Position numbers and translations under genes: made by a program. Below are positions 1 through 5,761 of a stretch of 9,451 nucleotides of DNA, in pieces. The notes below the pieces were generated by a model that was given only the letters and a program-made list of their open reading frames with translations, was not told where the DNA came from and made no database searches. Source of the DNA: an uncultured Bacteroides sp. (lineage in GTDB: Bacteria > Bacteroidota > Bacteroidia > Bacteroidales > Bacteroidaceae). Each line of letters begins with the position of its first letter. Position 1 is the first letter of the stretch. The DNA is taken from assembly GCA_900546645.1 (NCBI GenBank), contig URDR01000093.1, positions 1 to 9,451 of the forward strand, written 5' to 3'.

Positions 1-245
1 GAACAAGGATAGGTAAATATTTCCGGCATCGTCAGATGATTTAAATCTTCCTGCAGCAAGCCCGTTCCCATCAGCTGGCGATGGAGTTCGATATCTTCCG
101 ACAGGTCTGTATTTCCAGTCTGAATGAACTTCTGAGTAATCGTATGAATTCCCTGTGCGTTCCACTCACGGGCAAGGTATCCTGTAGCATAACTTTTACC
201 GATTCCGGTATCAATACCACTTACAAAGTACACTGTTTTTTTCAT
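1..245 (-). CDS. bioD: Dethiobiotin synthetase BioD (N-terminal 81 residues, cut by window edge)
   Basis: ATP-dependent carboxylase that closes the ureido ring of 7,8-diaminopelargonate to give dethiobiotin, the next to last step of biotin synthesis; cytosolic. Translation from the ATG at 245-243 begins MKKTVYFVSGIDTGIGKSYA. This holds the BioD-type P-loop GxDTxxGKS (Gly10, Asp12, Thr13, Gly16, Lys17, Ser18), followed by TQKFIQTGN, where Lys39 matches the substrate-binding lysine after strand 2 (Lys37 in E. coli). The reading frame is open to position 1, so roughly the last 60% of a typical 200-225 residue protein lies outside the window. The start codon shares ATGA with the bioC stop, which points to translational coupling as the last gene seen of the biotin operon. 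Family assignment is firm because of both motif and context. Confidence 0.95.
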   Translation of the reverse strand, partial: MKKTVYFVSGIDTGIGKSYATGYLAREWNAQGIHTITQKFIQTGNTDLSEDIELHRQLMGTGLLQEDLNHLTMPEIFTYPC

Positions 246-1000
246 GATGCAATTTTTTTAGCTATAATATAAATAGGATGATAAGTTAAGCCGACCTTAT
301 GGTCAGGCTGACTGTAAGACGCTTTATAGCGTTGGCAGAAATCCAAAAGCTTACCCTTTGTCCACGAACAACTTGCTATTCCGGTCACTCCCGTTTCCTG
401 CAAGTGTTTCAACACCGCCAAAGGAGAAGCAAAGGAAAGATGAATCAACTCTTCACTGGCATGTATCACCTGATAATGATGACCAAGCGATTCTTTCAAC
501 TCATCTAACGACCGATACATAAGTGAACTGCCCGTCAATTCGGCTATTTCACATAGATTCTGCTTTCCGAAAGTAGTAAACGAGAAATACCCGTCGGCAG
601 TTAAAAAGTCAGCACACCGCTGAAAGAACAATTCTGGAGAGACAAACCACTGTACTGCCGAGCATGAAACAATCAGCCCCTGACCGGAAGGAAACAGCAG
701 CCGTTCTGCATCACCGGGATGAAAACTCACCTGTTCCCCCAAAATATCAGCAAGACAATCTTTCATTTCCGGACAAAGATCATTCAGCCACAAACTGTCC
801 GGCTGGGCAACCCGAAGAAGCTGACGGGTAAAGATGCCCGTTCCGCATCCCACTTCCACAACTTTGCGCTGCGACGAGCGAGGAACATAGCGAGCTATCA
901 GTCCTGCCATCTTTCCTGCGATACGACACTGAGCCTCAGCCTGAGAATCATAAGTTCCCCTTCCCCTCATAAAGCGTCGGCGAATCAACTCTTTATCCAT
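242..1000 (-). CDS. bioC: Malonyl-ACP O-methyltransferase BioC
   Basis: SAM-dependent methyltransferase that methylates the free carboxyl of malonyl-ACP so that the fatty-acid elongation cycle can build pimeloyl-ACP methyl ester. The protein is 252 residues, normal for BioC. Visible features are the N-terminal RRRFMRGRGTYDSQAEAQ segment (BioC proteins start with a similar F...YD..A block), SAM motif I VEVGCGTG at 48-55, the acidic residue of motif II at WLND (about 71-74), DAERLLFP near 97-104, SCSAVQWF at 112-119, and the C-terminal HPIYIIAKK. The frame is open upstream to an ATG at 1090. I chose the ATG at 1000 because AGGAGG (1010-1005) lies 4 nt before it and the family homology starts there. 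It overlaps the bioG 3' end by 16 bp in another frame and bioD by 4 bp. Confidence 0.93.
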   Translation of the reverse strand: MDKELIRRRFMRGRGTYDSQAEAQCRIAGKMAGLIARYVPRSSQRKVVEVGCGTGIFTRQLLRVAQPDSLWLNDLCPEMKDCLADILGEQVSFHPGDAERLLFPSGQGLIVSCSAVQWFVSPELFFQRCADFLTADGYFSFTTFGKQNLCEIAELTGSSLMYRSLDELKESLGHHYQVIHASEELIHLSFASPLAVLKHLQETGVTGIASCSWTKGKLLDFCQRYKASYSQPDHKVGLTYHPIYIIAKKIAS

Positions 1001-1656
1001 TCTTCCTCCTTTCCTTTTAGATACGAAGCGAAGAAGGCATCCGAATAATGCCCCATATCCAGCAAAACAAGGTCGGTTTTCCCTTCCCAATAACGCTGCT
1101 GATTGACCGCCGGAAAGATGTTGTCACGCACCCCGACAATCGCTTTACTCCAAGCCAATACAGGCAGATCTCTCTTTTTTACTTCCTGATAAAGCAAAGC
1201 TAATTCTTCATGCAGTTCATCCAAGCTACGGTAAGGTTGATGAGCCAAGAAAAGCTTGACTTCCTCTGCCGACCCACACATCCGGCGGCGAAAACGTACC
1301 AAGGTCTGCTCCGAGAAATGCAGAACCGTTCCTCCAAAAACCGCTTCAGGAATGCCATAACAATCATGAACCGGACAAGGAGTACCATTGATGGCAACCA
1401 ACGATTCCCATGGATAATCCTTCCCGGAGAAAATACATGAAGCAGCCCATACTCCCATCGACCAGGCTGCCAGATGAATAGACTGATAGCCATCCAGCAA
1501 AGCATAGTCAAAATCAAGCGTACGGTAATCAAAACACAACAGATAGTCATACCCCTCAGCCACCGGATAGTTAAACAGATGCTCATCTGCTCCCCAGCCG
1601 GCAAAAAACAAAAAGAGACGCGCATGCTGTGCTTTCTTTATAAATACTTGTTTCAT
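985..1656 (-). CDS. bioG: Pimeloyl-ACP methyl ester esterase BioG (DUF452 type)
   Basis: Alpha/beta-hydrolase that removes the methyl group from pimeloyl-ACP methyl ester, ending chain growth and releasing pimeloyl-ACP for BioF; it does the job of E. coli BioH. The 223-residue length fits BioG. The N-terminus carries LFLFFAGWGADEHLF (oxyanion-hole region, FFAGWG 17-22). The nucleophile elbow is AAWSMGVWAA with Ser66. Asp178 in VGVRDNIFP and His203 in LDMGHYSD complete a plausible Ser-Asp-His triad. There is no signal peptide, so it is cytosolic. It starts 50 bp after bioF, with no good SD, and its end overlaps bioC by 16 bp, so BioG and BioC are separate proteins here although fused forms of esterase and BioC are known in other bacteria. 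BioH is excluded by the DUF452-like sequence, from recall. Confidence 0.9.
   Translation of the reverse strand: MKQVFIKKAQHARLFLFFAGWGADEHLFNYPVAEGYDYLLCFDYRTLDFDYALLDGYQSIHLAAWSMGVWAASCIFSGKDYPWESLVAINGTPCPVHDCYGIPEAVFGGTVLHFSEQTLVRFRRRMCGSAEEVKLFLAHQPYRSLDELHEELALLYQEVKKRDLPVLAWSKAIVGVRDNIFPAVNQQRYWEGKTDLVLLDMGHYSDAFFASYLKGKEEEWIKS
1001..1013 (-). promoter_or_regulatory. Shine-Dalgarno site deciding the bioC start
   Basis: On the minus strand the sequence AAAGGAGGAAGA directly precedes the ATG at 1000; AGGAGG occupies 1010-1005 with a 4-nt spacer. Strong SD sites are uncommon in Bacteroidales. This one lies inside the end of bioG and supports internal initiation of bioC at 1000 instead of the in-frame ATG at 1090. 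Confidence 0.75.
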
Positions 1657-1706
1657 TTCGTTGTTATTTAAAGGTTACAGAAACCAGGTACCCTCCGAAA
1701 GGAAAC

Positions 1707-2867
1707 TTAGTTTCCAGTAGCTGAGACCTCTTCACCTGACAAAAGAAAATTGAGTTCGTCATCCGTCAAATCAGCCCGCAAGGAAAAGCGCAATCGCGAT
1801 GTTCCCTCGGGAACTGTAGGAGGACGTACCGGCAACACATAAAAACCTTTCCGCCGAAGTTCTGCTGCCTTAATAACCGCCCGACTGCTAGTTCCTATCA
1901 GATAAGGAACAATATGACTGGACGAAATACAAGGAATTCCCTTTGCCATCATTCCATTTTTCAGACGGACAGACAGAGATGCCAGATGGGCTCTACGCTG
2001 CTTCCAGCAAGAGAGACGCTCCAGCAAAAAGAACGTCCAAGCCATATTCAGGGGAGGCAATGCGGTAGTAAAAATAAACGCACGCATCTTATTGACCAAG
2101 TATTCACGCAACTCTTTCCGGCAAACCACATAAGCACCCACCGAAGCCAGTGCCTTGCCAAATGTTCCACATAGGAAATCAATCGCTTCCATGCAGTCCT
2201 GCTCCTCGGCAAGTCCCAAGCCGTTTGCGCCTCTTACCCCGAAAGCATGCGCCTCATCTACATATAACCAGACCTTAGGATATGCCTTCTTCAAAGCCAC
2301 CAGGCGCGTAAGATCTGCCGTATCCCCATCCATACTGAAAATACTTTCCGTCACAACGATGATTCGCTCATACGCATCTTGATTCTTGCTTATCAACGAT
2401 TCAAGCTGCTCATAATCCTGATGGCGGAAACGGATGCTGCGGGCAGCAGAAAGCCGGATACCATCAATCAGACTAGCGTGAACGAGCTTATCTGCAAGAA
2501 TCAGTGTCCGCGAATCGGTTACAGCCGGAAGAATGCCCGTATTCATGTGATACCCACTGCTGAATACCAGCGCACTTTCCGCATGATAAAGCGCAGCCAA
2601 CAGCTGTTCCACCTTACGGTAAATCTCAAAATTCCCGGTCAGCAAACGCGAAGAGGAAGAAGAAAACAAAAAATCCTCCTCCCTTACCGTTTCCATAAAC
2701 TGGTTACGCAATGCCTCATCCGCAGCCAGCCCCAGATAGTCATTCGAAGAAAGATTCAGCAAACGATGTCCTTCTTCTATTATATATTTCCCCTGATGCA
2801 AGGTATCGGGCAACTTCCGTAAATTACCCTGTTCTGCCAATGCATCTAAATCTTTTCTGTAATTCAT
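1707..2867 (-). CDS. bioF: 8-amino-7-oxononanoate synthase BioF
   Basis: PLP enzyme of the alpha-oxoamine synthase family; it condenses pimeloyl-ACP (or -CoA) with L-alanine to 8-amino-7-oxononanoate (KAPA), with loss of CO2. 386 residues. Numbered from the chosen start, one sees LSSNDYLGLA (39-48), SSSSSRLLTG (69-78), FSSGYHMNTG (102-111), VHASLIDG with the PLP-stacking His130, TESIFSMDGD (173-182), DEAHAFGV with Asp204 and His207, and GTFGKALASVGAY with the Schiff-base Lys238. The frame is open 12 codons further to an ATG at 2903 inside bioA, but homology begins at MNYRKDLDALAEQGNLR, and the ATG at 2867 gives a 13-bp gap after bioA. Only a weak AGAAG precedes it. The downstream gap to bioG (1657-1706) holds a small 6-bp hairpin (1701-1715) around the stop codon and nothing else. 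Confidence 0.94.
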   Translation of the reverse strand: MNYRKDLDALAEQGNLRKLPDTLHQGKYIIEEGHRLLNLSSNDYLGLAADEALRNQFMETVREEDFLFSSSSSRLLTGNFEIYRKVEQLLAALYHAESALVFSSGYHMNTGILPAVTDSRTLILADKLVHASLIDGIRLSAARSIRFRHQDYEQLESLISKNQDAYERIIVVTESIFSMDGDTADLTRLVALKKAYPKVWLYVDEAHAFGVRGANGLGLAEEQDCMEAIDFLCGTFGKALASVGAYVVCRKELREYLVNKMRAFIFTTALPPLNMAWTFFLLERLSCWKQRRAHLASLSVRLKNGMMAKGIPCISSSHIVPYLIGTSSRAVIKAAELRRKGFYVLPVRPPTVPEGTSRLRFSLRADLTDDELNFLLSGEEVSATGN

Positions 2868-2880
2868 AAACTTCTGTTTT

Positions 2881-4170
2881 TCAAACTCCACTTTCACGCA
2901 CAATCTTCACCAAAGCTGCAGTAAGCTTACTGAGCTGTTCCGGAGTAATGATAAAAGGAGGCATAATGTAAACCAGTTTTCCGAACGGACGCACCCACAC
3001 TCCTTCTTCTACAAAGCGACGCTGCATCCATGCCATATCCACTTCCTTACGCGTCTCTATCACTCCGATAGCCCCAAGAACCCTGACCTCTGCCACCTGA
3101 GGCAAGGATGCTGCCGGGGCAAGTTCCTCACGAAGCTGTTGTTCAATATGCGCTACCCGTTCCTGCCAACCCGAAGCCAGTAATAGCTCAACCGAAGCCT
3201 TCGCCACCGCACAAGCCAAAGGATTTCCCATAAAAGTAGGACCATGCATGAACGCATTCGGATAGTTATCCGAGATTCTGCCTGCCACCTCATCGGTGGT
3301 CAGCACGGCAGAAAACGTCATATACCCTCCGGTTAATGCTTTACCGATACACATGATATCCGGCTCTACACCAGCATGTTCCCACGCAAACAGTTTTCCC
3401 GTCCGCCCGAATCCAGTAGCTATTTCATCGAAAATCAGCAACATTCCGTTTTCCCGACACAAACGAGCCGCCTCTTGCAAAAAGCGAGGATGATAGAAAC
3501 GCATCCCTCCCGCACCCTGCACCACCGGCTCCAGAATCAGTCCTGCCAACTCCTTACCATGCTCACGAATCATCTGTTGAAGAGGAAGTATATCCTGTTC
3601 GTTCCACTCACCTCCGAACCGGCTTTGCGGTGACGGGACAAAATAACGGACCGGAAGAGCAGAACCAAACAGATTGTGCATTCCGGTTACCGGATCGCAC
3701 ACCGACATGGCATTCCACGTATCACCGTGATACCCCGAACGGATGGTAACAAAGTTATTCCGTTCCGGACATCCCTTGGCATACTGATATTGTACTGCCA
3801 TCTTCAAGGCAACCTCCACTGCCACCGAACCACTGTCGGCATAGAATATCTTTTGCATACATGGTGGGACCAGTTTCAGCAACAGCTTTCCCAGTTCTAC
3901 AGCCGGAGTATGCGTCAGTCCGCCAAACATCACATGAGCCATTTGATGTAACTGGTTCTCTAATGCCCGGTTCAGTACCGGATGATTATACCCATGAACA
4001 GCACACCACCACGACGACATCCCTTCAATCAGTTCCGTTCCGTCTTCTAACGTAATGACACATCCTTCTGCCTTTTTCACCTTATAGGTAGGCAGCGGAT
4101 GCGTAGCCGAAGTATAAGGGTGCCACAAATGTTCGCGATCGAATGAGTCGACTATCTTTTCAAAATTCAT
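2881..4170 (-). CDS. bioA: Adenosylmethionine-8-amino-7-oxononanoate aminotransferase BioA
   Basis: Class III PLP aminotransferase that converts KAPA to 7,8-diaminopelargonate, in the usual form with SAM as amino donor. 429 residues, the full family length. Visible residues are WHPYT with Tyr19, GMSSWWCAVHGYNHP (50-64), DSGSVAVEVALKMA (112-125), GYHGDTWNAMSVCDP with Tyr147, EPVVQGAGGM (214-223), FDEIATGFGRTG with Asp248, CIGKALTGGYMTF with the PLP lysine Lys277, and MHGPTFMGNPLACA. The positions run 2-3 residues ahead of the E. coli active-site set (Tyr17, Trp52, Tyr144, Lys274), so the SAM-using type is likely; a lysine-using BioK is less likely but not ruled out. The start codon lies 11 bp inside the end of bioB and follows a strong SD, so translation is probably coupled to bioB. 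Confidence 0.95.
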   Translation of the reverse strand: MNFEKIVDSFDREHLWHPYTSATHPLPTYKVKKAEGCVITLEDGTELIEGMSSWWCAVHGYNHPVLNRALENQLHQMAHVMFGGLTHTPAVELGKLLLKLVPPCMQKIFYADSGSVAVEVALKMAVQYQYAKGCPERNNFVTIRSGYHGDTWNAMSVCDPVTGMHNLFGSALPVRYFVPSPQSRFGGEWNEQDILPLQQMIREHGKELAGLILEPVVQGAGGMRFYHPRFLQEAARLCRENGMLLIFDEIATGFGRTGKLFAWEHAGVEPDIMCIGKALTGGYMTFSAVLTTDEVAGRISDNYPNAFMHGPTFMGNPLACAVAKASVELLLASGWQERVAHIEQQLREELAPAASLPQVAEVRVLGAIGVIETRKEVDMAWMQRRFVEEGVWVRPFGKLVYIMPPFIITPEQLSKLTAALVKIVRESGV

Positions 4171-5116
4171 AACCCACCTCCTTGATACGTTTTTTATCTT
4201 CCTCTACCTTTGAGCCGAGCGTAGTCAGCAAATCGCCCACAATCGCCGAATTGATTCCCGCATACAACGCTTGGCGAAGCGTTTCTTCATCCAGCAAAGA
4301 GCGTCCTCCGGCAAAGCGCAGATAGGCTTCCGGATGAACAAAACGGAAAACAGCCACCGTCCGGATGACCTCTTCCGACGACAATTTCCGGCTATGCTCC
4401 AAAGGAGTTCCGGGAATGGGCTGAAGCAAATTAATCGGAATGGACCTTACCTCTAATCCACGCAAGACAAATGCCAACTCCACGCGCTGAAGCGCAGTCT
4501 CTCCCATTCCGATAATTCCTCCGCAGCAAATGTCCATTCCCACACGGCGTGCCGCTTGGAGCGTGGCTATCTTTTCTTCCTGCGTATGCGTGGTACATAA
4601 CTCCGGAAAGAAAGAAGGAGCTGTTTCCAGATTGCAATGATAACGTTCCACACCCGCCTCACGAAGCCGCTGCAACTGTTCCTGCGTAGCCAAACCCAAC
4701 GAAGCACACAGGCGTATAGCTGAATGGACACGCAAGTATGCGAAATGTCCGCATAGTTTTTCAATTTCCTTATCCGTAGGGCGTCGTCCACTGGTTACCA
4801 GTGAGAAACGCTTTACCCCACCTTCTTCATTCTGCCGCGCATGGCGCAGGCATTCCTCCTTATCCACCAAAGGATAAGTTTCAATATGGGTCTGGTAATG
4901 AGCCGACTGGGCACACCACTTGCAGTTTTCCGGACAATGTCCGGATTTGGCATTGATAATGGAACACATATCAAAGACCCGGGAAGCACATTTCACCGTA
5001 ATTTCATGTGCCGCTTCCTTCAGCTCATCAAGCGGAGCTTCGGTCATCAGGCAACATGCCTCCTCCTGCGAAATTTCCTCACCTGCCAAAACCTTGTTTT
5101 TCAATTCTTCTGTCAT
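4160..5116 (-). CDS. bioB: Biotin synthase BioB, probably the anaerobe (Type II) form
   Basis: Radical SAM enzyme that inserts sulfur into dethiobiotin to make biotin. 318 residues, shorter at the C-terminus than E. coli BioB (346). The radical-SAM cluster motif is CPENCKWC with Cys61, Cys65 and Cys68. The protein then runs RFSLVTSGR (103-111), IRLCASLG with Cys137, YHCNLET with Cys161 and Asn162, DICCGGIIGMGET with Cys197 and Cys198, and YLRFAGGR with Arg267. Aligned from memory with E. coli, Cys128, Cys188 and Arg260 are matched by Cys137, Cys197 and Arg267, but Cys97 is replaced by Ser105. Cys161 replaces a His and Cys198 is extra. The auxiliary cluster therefore cannot have the classical ligand set. 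The start ATG at 5116 overlaps the stop of the upstream ORF as ATGA. No SD is visible. Confidence 0.95.
   Translation of the reverse strand: MTEELKNKVLAGEEISQEEACCLMTEAPLDELKEAAHEITVKCASRVFDMCSIINAKSGHCPENCKWCAQSAHYQTHIETYPLVDKEECLRHARQNEEGGVKRFSLVTSGRRPTDKEIEKLCGHFAYLRVHSAIRLCASLGLATQEQLQRLREAGVERYHCNLETAPSFFPELCTTHTQEEKIATLQAARRVGMDICCGGIIGMGETALQRVELAFVLRGLEVRSIPINLLQPIPGTPLEHSRKLSSEEVIRTVAVFRFVHPEAYLRFAGGRSLLDEETLRQALYAGINSAIVGDLLTTLGSKVEEDKKRIKEVGYEF
4176..4183 (-). promoter_or_regulatory. Strong Shine-Dalgarno site of bioA
   Basis: Minus-strand AAGGAGGT at 4183-4176 stands 5 nt before the bioA ATG (4170-4168), inside the 3' end of bioB. It is the best SD match in the window. With the bioC site it suggests that the internal genes of this operon rely on SD pairing, unlike the promoter-proximal genes here. 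Confidence 0.75.
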
Positions 5117-5556
5117 AGGCTAAATAAAAAACAAAAGACACAGAAACACAAAGCCTTCCTAAGCTCTGTATTTCTGTGCCTTTTTTGCACAAATACCGGC
5201 GTATCATACGCCTTTATCCATAAATTCTTTCTTTTATCAATCTCTTCCTGCCGGCTTCCGCCCTTCACCGTTACCATACATACGGGCACAGCAATTGCTT
5301 CGAGCAAGAGTTCTGCTATACGGACATCCGTATCGGCTTCACTGGTATCGGTCATTGCATCGTCTTCAGCCCAAGCTCTGTTTATGCGAACCTGCGCACA
5401 CATCGCTCCTTTACACAACGAAACCTCCGTAATCCCCTTGCCCACACAGCCCATGGTGACATGGCGCTTCAAGCTGGCAAAGGCAGCATAAGCCTTGCGG
5501 CTCCATTGATGGAACCGAAGCGAACCGACTTGATTACTGATTTCCTTACGATACAT
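5113..5556 (-). CDS. Small basic protein of unknown function ahead of bioB
   Basis: 147 codons starting at the ATG 5556-5554. I do not recognise the family firmly; the N-terminal part (QVGSLRFHQWSRKAYAAFAS at 9-28) has the feel of a Bacteroidales-only small conserved protein. Residues 1-60 are rich in Arg/Lys/His and aromatic residues. Residues 61-90 are acidic, then hydrophobic (AWAEDDAMTDTSEADTD, then AELLLEAIAVPV). There is no signal peptide or clear membrane span. The start is fixed by the promoter: the -7 box at 5584-5577 lies inside the longer open frame (which reaches 5649), so only the ATG at 5556 would be in the mRNA, with a leader of about 10-15 nt. Residues 126-140 are encoded by the terminator-like hairpin and the end is odd (CFCVFCFLFSL), so the C-terminus may be a late extension. 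The stop overlaps bioB as ATGA. It may be a leader or regulator of the operon. Confidence 0.6.
   Translation of the reverse strand: MYRKEISNQVGSLRFHQWSRKAYAAFASLKRHVTMGCVGKGITEVSLCKGAMCAQVRINRAWAEDDAMTDTSEADTDVRIAELLLEAIAVPVCMVTVKGGSRQEEIDKRKNLWIKAYDTPVFVQKRHRNTELRKALCFCVFCFLFSL
5121..5186 (-). terminator. Strong intrinsic terminator-like hairpin just before bioB
   Basis: Minus-strand positions 5180-5161 (GGCACAGAAATACAGAGCTT) pair with 5156-5137 in 20 consecutive pairs, four of them G-U, closing a 4-nt AGGA loop. The stem is followed by the T-rich tail TTTTGTTTTTTATTTA (5136-5121) and preceded by six As that could extend the pairing. Read on the plus strand, the same stem is followed by T6 (5181-5186), so it could work in both directions. 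It lies downstream of the promoter at 5577-5607 and 20 bp before the bioB start, so it would either end most transcripts before bioB or act as an attenuator. Its CACAGAAACACA-like arms recall dispersed palindromic repeats in Bacteroides intergenic DNA (from memory, not checked). Confidence 0.75.
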
Positions 5557-5576
5557 AGTGATTGGATTAAGCGCGA

Positions 5577-5607
5577 CAAATGTAACAAAAAATATGCAAC
5601 ATTCAAA
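5577..5607 (-). promoter_or_regulatory. Bacteroidales-type promoter of the small ORF and biotin operon
   Basis: On the minus strand TTTG (5607-5604), a 19-nt spacer and TACATTTG (5584-5577) match the -33/-7 consensus TTTG...TAnnTTTG in every fixed position. The transcript would start near 5570, 15 nt or so before the ATG at 5556. This is the only full match I found upstream of bioB. A weak dyad, AATGT-N15-ACATT (5603-5579), lies between and over the two boxes and could be an operator. Confidence 0.8.
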
Positions 5608-5660
5608 CAAGCTTTTCATTACAGCATACAAGTGACTTATAAACAGCACACTAAAATCTC

Positions 5661-5680
5661 CCTAAAACGCTTAGGCGTTT
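5661..5680. other. Two mutually exclusive small hairpins
   Basis: Plus strand CCTAAAACGCTTAGGCGTTT contains two overlapping inverted repeats that cannot form together: CCTAA/TTAGG (5661-5665 with 5671-5675) and AAACGC/GCGTTT (5665-5670 with 5675-5680). It lies downstream of mnmA and upstream of the biotin promoter. On the minus strand the second stem is followed by only TT and then AGGG, so it is at best a weak mnmA terminator. Confidence 0.4.
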
Positions 5681-5739
5681 CATCACACACACTTTGGCGT
5701 TCCCGTCAAAACAACAAGGCGTTTAAACTGAAAAGTCTG
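5674..5739. repeat. Three GGCGTT boxes at exact 22-bp spacing
   Basis: GGCGTT begins at 5674, 5696 and 5718, each exactly 22 bp apart (two helical turns), and the first and third extend to GGCGTTT. The 16 bp after each box are not conserved except for being A-rich (for example CAAAACAACAA and TGAAAAG). The array sits in the 205-bp gap between the mnmA stop (5762) and the small-ORF start (5556), about 100-150 bp upstream of the expected transcription start. Spacing and position fit binding sites for a regulator touching one face of the helix; the protein is unknown. Confidence 0.5.
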
Positions 5740-5761
5740 CTCATTTTTTTAAAAGCTTCTC

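Noticed and set aside
985..1000. bioG and bioC as a single fused or frameshifted gene
   Set aside because: The 16-bp overlap is in different frames, both proteins are full length, and bioC has its own SD.
719..1048. Plus-strand frames inside the biotin genes (here and at 2379-2822 and 4841-5491)
   Set aside because: They are antisense to firmly identified bio genes and have no domain similarity.
242..1090. Longer BioC form starting at the ATG at 1090
   Set aside because: The extra 30 residues overlap bioG much further, show no BioC similarity, and the strong SD is placed for the ATG at 1000.
2868..2903. BioF start at the ATG at 2903
   Set aside because: It would overlap bioA by 23 bp; family similarity begins at MNYRKDL (2867), which gives normal operon spacing.
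5113..5649. 178-residue form of the small protein with a hydrophobic N-terminus (MLFISHLYAVMK...), which could look like a membrane anchor
   Set aside because: The promoter -7 box lies inside this extension, so its first codons would not be transcribed from it.
5674..5739. Start of a CRISPR array
   Set aside because: The repeated part is only 6 bp with a 22-bp period; CRISPR repeats are over 20 bp with spacers of about 30 bp.
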